Assembly (NCBI RefSeq): GCF_002362315.1
Contig: NZ_MTZV01000006.1
Span: 682,001 to 746,000 of the forward strand
Origin: Paraburkholderia acidicola
GTDB lineage: Bacteria; Pseudomonadota; Gammaproteobacteria; Burkholderiales; Burkholderiaceae
Direction of reading: 5' to 3'
DNA length: 64,000 bases
A model generated the notes under the pieces. It saw nothing but the letters and a program-made list of their open reading frames with translations. It made no database searches and was not told where the DNA came from. Made by a program: the position numbers and the translations under genes. Shown here piece by piece: positions 52,041-60,434 of this stretch (its first letter is position 1; each line of letters begins with the position of its first letter).

Positions 52041-53444
52041 TCAATGCAACGGTGTGCGTGCGTCGGCGTGACCGGTGAGCCACGGCAACAGTGTGCGTAC
52101 GTCTGTAATGCGATCGAGACCGAGTACGGAATCGGCCAGCGCGGCAAGCGGTGCTTCATCGAGCACGACACCGGCAAGTGAGCGGTACTTCGCGAGCAAC
52201 GCATCATCCGATAGCGGATTGCGTGGGTCGCCCAGTGGCACCGGTACCTGCAGCGAACGCGACGGCGTATCGCGCAGCGCGAGCGTGACGAACGGTTCGT
52301 CCAGATCCGACATCGTCGGGTCCACTTCGAGCACGATGCGTGACATCGCAGCACTAATGCGCGGATCGCGCCGTTGCGCGTCGGCATACGCGTCGAGCCC
52401 CGCGTGACCGTACACCAGCGCGGCGGCAAGCGCATACGGCAAGCTCATCTGCGCGGATGCAAGCGGATGCAGATCGCGGCCGCCGCACATCCTTTCGACG
52501 AACGCGCTGAGCCGTACGTGCACACTTTCCAGCCGGTCGAGATCGCAGGCACGGCCGCCCAGTAGTTCGAGCGTCGCATCGACGGCCGCATGCGTGCTGC
52601 GGCACGACGCGTGCGGTTTGATCGAGCAACGCATCAGTTTCCACTGCGTACCGAGGTCGGCGAGCAGCGCAGCGGGCTCTTGCGTCTCGGGCGCGAATGC
52701 GTTGAAGAAGCCCCCCCATACGTCGGCAAAGACCTGGCTGGGTCCGCTCACGCCTTCGCGTGCGAGCAGCGCGGCCAGCAGACCGCCCTCGGCCGCGCGG
52801 CCTGTGTGCATCCGCTTGGTCTGCGAGGCGTCGTGAATAAAGCCCCACAAGCCGCCGGCGAAACTGCCCGCGTGACCAAGTGCTGCACCGGTCTGCGCCG
52901 CATCGAGGCCGAGCAGACGCGCGGACGCAGCGGCAGCGCCGAACACGCCGCAGGTCATCGTCGAATGCCAGCCGCGGCCGTTGTGCGGCGAGTAGCCGCC
53001 GCACGCTTCGAGCACGCGACGCCCGACGTCGTAGCCGAGTACGACCGCTGCGATAAACGCACGACCCGACACAGGTCGCTCGCTGCACGCGAGCGCGGCA
53101 AACGCGGCCGGCAGCACCACCGCCCCCGAATGATCGCAGCCACCCGAATCGTCGAGTTCGAGCGCATGCGCAGCCACGCCGTTGACGAACGCCGCATCGC
53201 GAGGACCGAACGCGAGCGTGGTACCCCATGCACCCACCGCACCGGAGCCGCCCGCTTGTACCGGCTGCATGATCGCGCGGGTGCTGCGTGCTTCGAGCGC
53301 AGCCGAACCCGCCAGCGCCGCACCAAGCGTATCGAGAATATGCCGCTTCGCCCGCTCGACAACCGGTTCGGGAATCGCATCATCAGGCAAGCCCGCGACG
53401 AACCCCGCCAGTTGCTCCGACAAGGACCGATCGCGCGCGCTCAT
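52041..53444 (-). CDS. MmgE/PrpD family protein
   Basis: 467 residues. LDTLGAALAGSAALEARSTR, AAHALELDDSGGCDHSGAVV and the C-terminal KPHASCRSTHAAVDATLEL match the MmgE/PrpD family, which includes 2-methylcitrate dehydratase, cis-aconitate decarboxylase and iminodisuccinate epimerase. Which reaction applies cannot be read directly. It overlaps the preceding hydrolase gene by 4 nt (ATGA). The presence of an ArgH-family lyase and an amino-acid importer in the same operon makes an iminodisuccinate-epimerase-like role attractive. Confidence 0.85.
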   Translation of the reverse strand: MSARDRSLSEQLAGFVAGLPDDAIPEPVVERAKRHILDTLGAALAGSAALEARSTRAIMQPVQAGGSGAVGAWGTTLAFGPRDAAFVNGVAAHALELDDSGGCDHSGAVVLPAAFAALACSERPVSGRAFIAAVVLGYDVGRRVLEACGGYSPHNGRGWHSTMTCGVFGAAAASARLLGLDAAQTGAALGHAGSFAGGLWGFIHDASQTKRMHTGRAAEGGLLAALLAREGVSGPSQVFADVWGGFFNAFAPETQEPAALLADLGTQWKLMRCSIKPHASCRSTHAAVDATLELLGGRACDLDRLESVHVRLSAFVERMCGGRDLHPLASAQMSLPYALAAALVYGHAGLDAYADAQRRDPRISAAMSRIVLEVDPTMSDLDEPFVTLALRDTPSRSLQVPVPLGDPRNPLSDDALLAKYRSLAGVVLDEAPLAALADSVLGLDRITDVRTLLPWLTGHADARTPLH

Positions 53445-54370
53445 GCGACCGCCTGCCGGTATTGCTCGAACACGTCGACCGGATGACCGGGCTCGTTACG
53501 CGCGACGGTCGCGCGCCACCACTCCGCGACTTCGGCGCCCGTCGCAAACCACACGTCGCCGCGCATTTTCATCTCGGCGAGCAGTTCGCGCAACACGTCG
53601 ATGCGTCCGGCGGTACCGATGATCTCCGGATGTAACCGCAACACGAAGCACAGGCCAAAGCGATGGAACGCAGCGAAGTCCTGCTTCAGGTTGGACAGCA
53701 CCTCGCGGTACGACGGGATGCGCGGCTGTCCAACCGGCACTGCCGGTGAAAGGTTGTACGCGAAGTACGGCTCGTCTTCGAGTTCGTAGTGCAGCGGTAG
53801 CTCGACGAGCGGCACGGGTGTACTCGACGTGTCGACCTGCGTCGGGAGTTCGGTGGGATGGAAATACGGCAGATCGTCACCGCGCCACGACGACGACCAC
53901 GTCACGCCTTCGTCGCGGATGAAGTCCGCGAAACCCGGCGCCCAGTTGCCGTAGAACGAGCGAAACCCTTGGGCACGGTGCCCGGTGAGTGCCGCAAGCG
54001 CATCCTGTCCCGTGAGAAAAGCACGCCGTTGCTCAGCGAGCGTCAACGTATCGAAGTTTTCGCAACGATCGCCGGATGTGCCCAGTTCGTGACCGCACGC
54101 AGCGATCTCGCTGACGAGTCCGGCATGCGTCTTCACGACCTGACCGGGCACGAACCAGCTCGAACGCACGCTGGCTTCGTCGAGTGCGTCAAGCACGCGG
54201 TCGACGCCGCGCTTCGCGCCATAACGCCACACCGACAGCGATTTCTCGCGACCCGCGATGCGCGGCTCCTGCGTCAGGATGCCGAGGTCATCGTTGAAAT
54301 CGACCGTGACGACGACCGCACAGCGTGCGCGCTGCGGCCAGATTGTTTTGCTTCCGTTCGGGTTATTCAT
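53441..54370 (-). CDS. Polysaccharide-deacetylase-fold protein lacking metal histidines
   Basis: 309 residues of the NodB/PuuE-like fold: CAVVVTVDFNDDLG, SSWFVPGQVV, GFRSFYGNWAPGF and SSSWRGDDLPYFHP. Where the paralogue next door has HGYRH, this protein has SGDRC (about 99-103), so both metal-binding histidines are missing. PuuE allantoinase is a metal-independent member, so loss of metal need not mean loss of activity; a regulatory partner role is also possible. It is coupled by ATGA overlaps on both sides. Confidence 0.8.
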   Translation of the reverse strand: MNNPNGSKTIWPQRARCAVVVTVDFNDDLGILTQEPRIAGREKSLSVWRYGAKRGVDRVLDALDEASVRSSWFVPGQVVKTHAGLVSEIAACGHELGTSGDRCENFDTLTLAEQRRAFLTGQDALAALTGHRAQGFRSFYGNWAPGFADFIRDEGVTWSSSWRGDDLPYFHPTELPTQVDTSSTPVPLVELPLHYELEDEPYFAYNLSPAVPVGQPRIPSYREVLSNLKQDFAAFHRFGLCFVLRLHPEIIGTAGRIDVLRELLAEMKMRGDVWFATGAEVAEWWRATVARNEPGHPVDVFEQYRQAVA

Positions 54371-55305
54371 GAGCGAAATTCCTGCGCCGGGGTAGCCACG
54401 GCGTTGACCACATACGTATCACGCCACCATTGCGCAACATCGCGACACGCGGCGAACCACACCCCGTCCTGCTCGCGCATATGATCGATCAGCCGCTCAA
54501 GCAACGGAATGCGTCCAGGCTTACCCGATACCTTCGGATGAAACAGCGTCGTCAGACACAGCCCGTCGCGATGCGAACCATCGAACTCGCGCCGCCAGTT
54601 ATCGAACGTCGTGTCGTAACTCGCAATGCGATCGAGGCTCGCCGGAAAATCCGGGTTGCGGTGATACGCGAGCGACGCGTAATCGTCCAGTTCCCAGCGG
54701 CCCGGAATCTCGACCATCGGCTCAGCGATACCTTCTGCGTGCATCAGGTACGGCCGGTCGTCGCCGCGCATCGAACTCGAATAGCGCACACCGGCTTCGG
54801 CCAGCACGCGGATCGTGTCCGGTCCCCAGTCGCCGGAAGGCGTGCGAAAACCCACCGGGCGAATGCCCAGATGCCGTTCGAAAACCTCCGCCGAACGCTC
54901 CATCACCGCACGCTGGCCATCGCGATCGAGCGTCCAGAACGCTTCGTGCCGATAGCCGTGATACGCAATCTCATGGCCGCCTTCGACGATCGCCGCACAT
55001 TGCTGCGGCCAGTGCTCGACGACCCAGGCGGGGACGAAGAAGGTCGCGGGCACCGCACGTTCACGCAGCATGTCGAGCAGGCGCCGCAACGCGCGCCACG
55101 GCCCATAGCTGCCGAGCGTAAAGTAAGCGGGGTTACGCCAGATCGAACCATCGAGCATCGCATCGCCGGTCGGACCGTCGAGATCGAAGGCGAGCGCGAC
55201 ACACGAGCGTCGTCCGTGCGGCCAGCGCGGCGCAGTCCGTGTGTCGTTAGCGGTTTCCGTGCGTGCGCCAGCGCGTGTGCGCAGCGGCCGGTCAGTTATC
55301 GGCAT
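54367..55305 (-). CDS. Polysaccharide-deacetylase-fold hydrolase (PuuE-like)
   Basis: 312 residues. CVALAFDLDGPTGDAM supplies the Asp pair (about 41 and 43). GHEIAYHGYRHEAFW carries His116 and His120. VGFRTPSGDWGPDTIR and YSSSMRGDDRPYL complete the fold. Members cleave C-N bonds in N-acetyl sugars, allantoin or cyclic imides; in this amino-acid-type operon a small-molecule amidase is more likely than a polysaccharide enzyme. It starts at ATG 55305, inside the last codons of the binding-protein gene (14-nt overlap). Confidence 0.82.
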   Translation of the reverse strand: MPITDRPLRTRAGARTETANDTRTAPRWPHGRRSCVALAFDLDGPTGDAMLDGSIWRNPAYFTLGSYGPWRALRRLLDMLRERAVPATFFVPAWVVEHWPQQCAAIVEGGHEIAYHGYRHEAFWTLDRDGQRAVMERSAEVFERHLGIRPVGFRTPSGDWGPDTIRVLAEAGVRYSSSMRGDDRPYLMHAEGIAEPMVEIPGRWELDDYASLAYHRNPDFPASLDRIASYDTTFDNWRREFDGSHRDGLCLTTLFHPKVSGKPGRIPLLERLIDHMREQDGVWFAACRDVAQWWRDTYVVNAVATPAQEFRS

Positions 55306-56143
55306 TGAGCACCGCCTTCTGCACCGCATGGTCCTGCAGCCCCCACTTCGCGAGCAGCTTCTGATAGGTGCCGTCCGCGATCAGCTGGTTCAGAGCCGAC
55401 GTCAAGCCGGCGGTCATCGCCGTGTTGCTCTTCGCGATGCCGATGCCCGTGTACTGCGACAGGAACGGCTTGCCGATCGGCGCGTACGCGTTCTGTTCGA
55501 TCGAGTTCTGGTACGGCAACGTTTCGCCGCCCTGCACGGCTGCGTCGAGTCGCGCCTGGCGCAACTGCATGCGCGCATCGGACGAACCATCGGTGCCGAC
55601 CACATTGATCGGTTTTTTACCGGCCTTCACACAGTTTGCGTTGCTCCAGTTCGCGGTGTCGCTGGGGAACGACGTGCGTCGGCTCGAACCGACAGTCTTG
55701 CCGCACAGCGCAGTCATGTCGGGAAACTCACCGGCGCGTGTCTTGAGCGTATAAAACTGCGGGCCCGTCGTGATGTAGTCGAGAAAATCGACGGCGCTAC
55801 GGCGTGCCGGCAGATCGGTCATGCCCGACAGGATCACGTCGACACGATGCGTCGTGAGCGCGCTCATCATCTGCTCGAAACCGGTCTCCTGCCATTGCAA
55901 CGTCACACCGAGCTTCGCCGCGAGCGCTTCGCCGAGATCGACGTCGAAGCCCATCAGCTTGTCGGTCGCCGGGTCCTTGTATTCGAATGGCGGATAGTTG
56001 GGGACGATGGCTGCGATCAGCATGCTCTTGCCGATCGACGGTACGGTTCCGGCGTGCGCCGATGGCACGCACAGCGCCCCCGTAGCGGCTACGAGCGCAA
56101 CAGCGAGCGTGACCCGCCCGCGCAAACGAAAGAATGCGTTCAT
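55292..56143 (-). CDS. ABC substrate-binding protein (family 3)
   Basis: 283 residues with a Sec signal (cleavage near SAHA|GTVPS). AAIVPNYPPFEYKDPATDKL, HRVDVILSGMTDLPARRSAV and CGKTVGSSRRTSFPSD mirror the operon's second binding protein. It is a periplasmic receptor of the polar amino-acid type. It lies 75 nt after the ATPase gene and overlaps the following hydrolase gene. The ligand is unknown, but is presumably the substrate of the lyase and hydrolases in the operon. Confidence 0.87.
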   Translation of the reverse strand: MNAFFRLRGRVTLAVALVAATGALCVPSAHAGTVPSIGKSMLIAAIVPNYPPFEYKDPATDKLMGFDVDLGEALAAKLGVTLQWQETGFEQMMSALTTHRVDVILSGMTDLPARRSAVDFLDYITTGPQFYTLKTRAGEFPDMTALCGKTVGSSRRTSFPSDTANWSNANCVKAGKKPINVVGTDGSSDARMQLRQARLDAAVQGGETLPYQNSIEQNAYAPIGKPFLSQYTGIGIAKSNTAMTAGLTSALNQLIADGTYQKLLAKWGLQDHAVQKAVLNADN

Positions 56144-56218
56144 GAACACTCGCTTGAAGTAAAGGTTGTCCGTGCGCGGCACGGCGTGAGATGGGTTATG
56201 TGGTTCGACAGTCGGTAC

Positions 56219-56983
56219 TCAGGACAGCACGGCCGACACGAAGTCCTGGGTACGGCGGTGCTGCGGATGCGACAGCACCTGGTCCGGCGGGCCACTCTCG
56301 ACCACCTGCCCCTGGTCCATAAACGCCACACGGCTTGCCACTTCTCGTGCAAAGCCGAGTTCGTGCGTGACGACGATCATCGTCATGCCGCTCTGCGCGA
56401 GATCACGCATCACGGCGAGCACTTCGCCGACCAGTTCCGGATCGAGTGCCGACGTCGGTTCGTCGAACAGCATCAACTGCGGATGCATCGCCAGTGCACG
56501 CGCGATCGCGACGCGCTGCTGCTGGCCACCCGATAGTTCGACCGGAAACGCATTGCATTTGTGGCCAAGCCCGACGCGCTCGAGTAGCGCGCGCGCCTCT
56601 TCGATGGCTTCCGCGCGACGCCGCTTAAGCACCTGCACCGGCCCTTCGATCACGTTTTCCAGCGCCGTCTTGTGCGGAAACAGATTGAAGCGCTGGAACA
56701 CCATGCCGGTCGCGAGCCGTTGCCGCGCCATCTGCTTTTCCGACAACGGATAAAGCCGGTCGCCGACGCGCCGGTAGCCGACCAGTTCGCCGTTAACCCA
56801 CAGCGCGCCGTCGTTGATCGCTTCAAGCTGGTTGATACAGCGCAGGAACGTGCTCTTGCCCGAGCCCGACGGCCCGATCACGCACAGCACTTCGCCTTTC
56901 GCCACGTCGAGCGTGATGCCTTGCAGCGCCTTGAAGTCGCCGTAGGACTTGCGTACGTCGACGGCGCGAACGATTGGATTCAT
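56219..56983 (-). CDS. Amino-acid-type ABC transporter ATP-binding protein
   Basis: 254 residues, full GlnQ-class length: Walker A GPSGSGKST, Q-loop MVFQRFNLFPHK, signature LSGGQQQRVAIARA, Walker B LMLFDEPTSALDPE and switch His in VVTHELGF. The ATG at 56983 follows GGGGAGC at about 10 nt; a longer frame starting at 57073 overlaps the permease. It powers the adjacent single permease, which must act as a homodimer because no second permease gene is present. Confidence 0.9.
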   Translation of the reverse strand: MNPIVRAVDVRKSYGDFKALQGITLDVAKGEVLCVIGPSGSGKSTFLRCINQLEAINDGALWVNGELVGYRRVGDRLYPLSEKQMARQRLATGMVFQRFNLFPHKTALENVIEGPVQVLKRRRAEAIEEARALLERVGLGHKCNAFPVELSGGQQQRVAIARALAMHPQLMLFDEPTSALDPELVGEVLAVMRDLAQSGMTMIVVTHELGFAREVASRVAFMDQGQVVESGPPDQVLSHPQHRRTQDFVSAVLS

Positions 56984-57035
56984 GTTGTCTTGCTCCCCGC
57001 GGGGTCCGCATATTTCGCCGGCATGATTGAGCGAT

Positions 57036-57950
57036 TCACTGGCGACCCGACTTGCGGCCTGCGCCACGCGCATACCGCCGCTCCACCTGCGTCTGCAACA
57101 GCGATAGCACCGTCACGACGGCCAGATACCAGATGGCCGCGACGATCAGCAGCTCCATCACGCGAGCATTCGCGTAGTAGATGTTTTGCGCGTTGTGCAG
57201 CATTTCCGCGTACTGGATCACGCTCGCGAGCGATGTCAGCTTGACCATACCGACCAGTTCGTTACCGATCGGCGGTACGATCACGCGCATCGCCTGCGGC
57301 AGGATCACGCGGCGCAATGCCTGCAGCCGCGGCATGCCGATCGACTTCGCGGCCTCATACTGGCCGGTGTCGACGGACAGCATGCCCGCCCGTACCACCT
57401 CCGATGTATACGCACCCTGATTGATACCGAGGCCGAGCAACGCGGCGAGAAACGGCGTCATCACATCGACGGTGCGGAACTCGAACAGTCCCGGAATGCC
57501 GAGTGTCGGAAACACCAGCGCGAGGTTGAACCACAGCAGCAGTTGCAGGATCACCGGCGTGCCGCGAAACAGCCACACGTAGCCGCGCGCGACCGTTTGC
57601 ACGACCGGATTGCTGGACAGCCGCATGACCGCAGTCATCACGCCGAGCACGATGCCGAGCGCCATCGCGAGGATCGTCATCACGACGGTGTTCGCGAGGC
57701 CGGTCAGGATCGAACGCGCCGTGAGAAAACGCGCAACGTAGCTCCATTCGATCTGCCCGTGCGCGAATGCAACGACCACGTAGCCGATGATCGCGACGAT
57801 GATCGCCGTCGACAGATAACGCCCCCAGTGCCGCCGACGCACGTGGACTAGCTGCGAGATGTCGGTGAACTCGTGCGTTACACCAGCTTCTTCCGCGGAG
57901 CCGCCCGCAGCGAGCAAACCCGGTTGTCCGTCTCTCGATGCGCTCAACAT
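57036..57950 (-). CDS. Amino-acid ABC transporter permease
   Basis: 304 residues with about 70 cytoplasmic residues before the first helix, then a HisMQ-class core: GLANTVVMTILAMALGIVLG and the EAA-type loop EAAKSIGMPRLQALRRVILP. GTPVILQLLLWFN is also characteristic. It starts at ATG 57950, overlapping the lyase stop by 7 nt. It is the only permease of the operon. The long N-terminal arm is unusual for this class. Confidence 0.87.
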   Translation of the reverse strand: MLSASRDGQPGLLAAGGSAEEAGVTHEFTDISQLVHVRRRHWGRYLSTAIIVAIIGYVVVAFAHGQIEWSYVARFLTARSILTGLANTVVMTILAMALGIVLGVMTAVMRLSSNPVVQTVARGYVWLFRGTPVILQLLLWFNLALVFPTLGIPGLFEFRTVDVMTPFLAALLGLGINQGAYTSEVVRAGMLSVDTGQYEAAKSIGMPRLQALRRVILPQAMRVIVPPIGNELVGMVKLTSLASVIQYAEMLHNAQNIYYANARVMELLIVAAIWYLAVVTVLSLLQTQVERRYARGAGRKSGRQ

Positions 57951-59371
57951 GTCGGTCCCCCGTACGAAGTGGCCCACGCAAGCTGCGCGGCCAGCGCGCC
58001 TTGCAAACGCTCGATCTGTTCGCGAACCCGCACGGGCGCCGTGCCGCCGTAACCGCTGCGCGCCGCAACCGCGGCATCGAGCGTGACATGCGCAAGCACG
58101 GCCGGTTCGAGCCGCGCATCGACCTGCGCAAGCGTCGCCACCGACACCTCCGACAACTCGATCCCCTGCTCTTCGCACACCCGCACCAGCGCACCGGTGA
58201 TCTCATGCGCTTCGCTGAACGGCACGCCACGCAGTGCGAGCCAGTCCGCGACTTCAGTGGCGAGCGTGAAACCGAGCGGCGCCTGGCGACGCATTTCGTC
58301 GACGTTCACGCGCATCGTGCGGATCATGCCGGCCATCGCGGGCAGCACGAGTTCGAGCGTGTCGATGCAATCGAACGCAGCGATCTTGTCTTCGGCGAGA
58401 TCGCGGTTGTACGCGAGCGGCAGCGACTTGAGCGTTGCCAGCAGGCCGCTCAGGTTGCCGATCAGCCGGCCCGCCTTGCCGCGCGTCAATTCCGCGATGT
58501 CGGAGTTTTTTTTCTGCGGCATGATCGAGCTGCCGGTCGCGTAGCCGTCGTCGAGCACGACCCAGCCGAACTGCCGCGAGGTCCACAGAATCACTTCTTC
58601 CGACAGCCGCGACAGGTTCACCGCCAGCATGCTCGTCACGAACACGAACTCCGCGACGTGATCGCGCGACGCCACGGCATCGATCGAGTTCTCGCACGGA
58701 CCGTCGTAACCGAGTTCCACTGCCGACAGTTCCGGGCGCCGGCAGATCGCCGATCCCGCCAGCGCGGCGGCGCCGAGCGGCGAACGCGCGCTGCGACGAT
58801 CCCAGTCGAGCAGACGGTCGATGTCGCGGTAGATCGACTGCGCATGGGCCAGCAGATGGTGCGCGAACACGACCGGCTGCGCCGGCTGCAGGTGCGTAAA
58901 GCCCGCGGACACGCTGCCGATGTGCGCATTCGCCTGCTCGATTAATGCATTCTGCAGATCGATCACCGCTTGGGTCAGCGTACGCGCCTTGTCCCGCAGA
59001 AAGAGCCTTAAGTCGTTCGCTGCCTGATCGTTGCGCGAGCGCCCGGCGCGCAGTTTGCCGCCGGTTGCGCCGAGCCGCTGCGTCAGTTCGCGCTCCAGAA
59101 ACGTATGCACGTCCTCGTCCTGCAGCAACGGGCCGACCTCACCGGCTCGGAACTGCGCGTCGAGCCGGTCCATTTCGTCGAGTAGCTGCTGCAACTCGGC
59201 CGCGCTCAGGATTTCCGCCCGCCGCAGCTCCTGCGCATGCGCGCGCGAACCGGCGAGATCGTACGGTGCGAGACGAAAGAAGCTCGGGTCCGAGCGCGAC
59301 AGCGCGGTCAGCGCGGGCGCCGGGCCGGTCTTGAAACGTCCGCCCCATAGCCGGTCGGTGTGCTGGGTCAT
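57944..59371 (-). CDS. Argininosuccinate-lyase-family C-N lyase
   Basis: 475 residues of the fumarase/aspartase superfamily. GSSIMPQKKN (about 270-279) is the mobile catalytic loop with the base Ser, GFTHLQPAQPV carries the Thr-His pair (about 159-160), and KLRAGRSRNDQAAN replaces the KLHTGRSRNDQ of the usual proteobacterial ArgH. The family holds ArgH, and also EDDS lyase and relatives that split N-substituted aspartates into fumarate and an amine. First gene in a catabolic-looking operon with an importer, so a degradative lyase is more likely than arginine synthesis. Start ATG 59371. Confidence 0.82.
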   Translation of the reverse strand: MTQHTDRLWGGRFKTGPAPALTALSRSDPSFFRLAPYDLAGSRAHAQELRRAEILSAAELQQLLDEMDRLDAQFRAGEVGPLLQDEDVHTFLERELTQRLGATGGKLRAGRSRNDQAANDLRLFLRDKARTLTQAVIDLQNALIEQANAHIGSVSAGFTHLQPAQPVVFAHHLLAHAQSIYRDIDRLLDWDRRSARSPLGAAALAGSAICRRPELSAVELGYDGPCENSIDAVASRDHVAEFVFVTSMLAVNLSRLSEEVILWTSRQFGWVVLDDGYATGSSIMPQKKNSDIAELTRGKAGRLIGNLSGLLATLKSLPLAYNRDLAEDKIAAFDCIDTLELVLPAMAGMIRTMRVNVDEMRRQAPLGFTLATEVADWLALRGVPFSEAHEITGALVRVCEEQGIELSEVSVATLAQVDARLEPAVLAHVTLDAAVAARSGYGGTAPVRVREQIERLQGALAAQLAWATSYGGPTC

Positions 59372-59484
59372 GCGAAAACTCCGTGGATGGATTGAGCGGA
59401 TGCCTGAGTGGAGATGAAGCGCCGCCGGGCAAGGTTGAGGCGATTTTATGAACGCCAATTTCCACGGGGCAAACGGTAAAATCT

Positions 59485-59497
59485 CATGGTTCCCATG
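59485..59497. promoter_or_regulatory. Palindrome in the lyase-LysR intergenic region
   Basis: CATGG-TTC-CCATG is a perfect 13-bp palindrome 15 bp before the LysR start, with TAAAAT (59477-59482) just upstream as a possible -10. It is a plausible autoregulatory site. Short palindromes occur by chance, so confidence is low. Confidence 0.35.
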
Positions 59498-59511
59498 CAC
59501 AACTCGCATAA

Positions 59512-60411
59512 ATGAAGATCGAACGCTATCCACCGTTCAACGTGCTGCAGACACTGCTGGTCGTCGCCCGTTGCGGAAATTTCACGGCTGCCGCGCAGCA
59601 GCTGTTTCTGAGCCAGAGCGCCGTGAGCCGCCATATCCAGCAGATCGAGGAGTATTTCGGCTGCGCGCTGTTCGTGCGGCATACCCGGATGGTGGTGCCG
59701 ACCGTCGAATGCCAGCGGCTCGTGCCGATCGTCGAAGAACTGCTCGCCACCGCACGACGCTCGATGCACATCCCGAGCATGGGCGGCCAGACCGTGACGC
59801 TGCGCGTCACGCCGACGCTGGCCGCGCGCTGGCTGCTGCCGCGCCTGCCCGACTTCTATGCCGAAGCGCCGGGCACCCAGTTGAACATCGACACCGCGTG
59901 GTTCCTGCCGACCAACTTCGGCGAAGGCACGCTCGATGCGGCGATCCTGTTCGGCACCGGCCGCTGGGATGGGCTCGAAGCCACACCGCTGATGCGCGAA
60001 CGTCTCACGCCCGTGTGCTCGCCGCAGATGGCCGAGGGCCTGTCAGGCATGCCGCCGCTCGTCGAGCCGGCAGATCTGAAGCAGCACACGCTGCTGCATT
60101 CGAGCTTTGGCCGGCGCGGCTGGATGTTATGGCTGCAAAAAGAAAGCGGCGAACTGGCCGCGCATACCTACCGCGAGCAGGTGTTCGACACACTCGACCT
60201 CGCGTTCAACGCGGCGGTACGTGGGCTGGGCGTGGCGCTCGGCGATCTGAACCTGCTGCAGGAGAGTCTTGCGAGCGGTGCGCTCGTCAGGCCGTTCCAG
60301 CGCGTGCTGGAAACGGGCGCGGGCTATTACCTCGTGCATCCGCCGCGCAATGAGTATCGCGAGAAGCTCAAGCCGCTTTTGGTGTGGCTGCAGGCGCAGA
60401 CACACGATTGA
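59512..60411 (+). CDS. LysR family regulator (GcvA-like)
   Basis: 299 residues. FNVLQTLLVVARCGNFTAAA then LFLSQSAVSRHIQQIEEYFG is the LysR helix-turn-helix, and VTLRVTPTLAARWLLPRLPDF begins the inducer domain. It diverges from the eight-gene operon with 140 bp between starts, so it is the obvious regulator of that operon; its ligand should be the operon's substrate or an intermediate. No clear ribosome site precedes the ATG at 59512, so translation may be weak or start differently. Confidence 0.88.
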   Translation: MKIERYPPFNVLQTLLVVARCGNFTAAAQQLFLSQSAVSRHIQQIEEYFGCALFVRHTRMVVPTVECQRLVPIVEELLATARRSMHIPSMGGQTVTLRVTPTLAARWLLPRLPDFYAEAPGTQLNIDTAWFLPTNFGEGTLDAAILFGTGRWDGLEATPLMRERLTPVCSPQMAEGLSGMPPLVEPADLKQHTLLHSSFGRRGWMLWLQKESGELAAHTYREQVFDTLDLAFNAAVRGLGVALGDLNLLQESLASGALVRPFQRVLETGAGYYLVHPPRNEYREKLKPLLVWLQAQTHD

Positions 60412-60434
60412 CGTGGGCCGGCGGATCGCACCGG

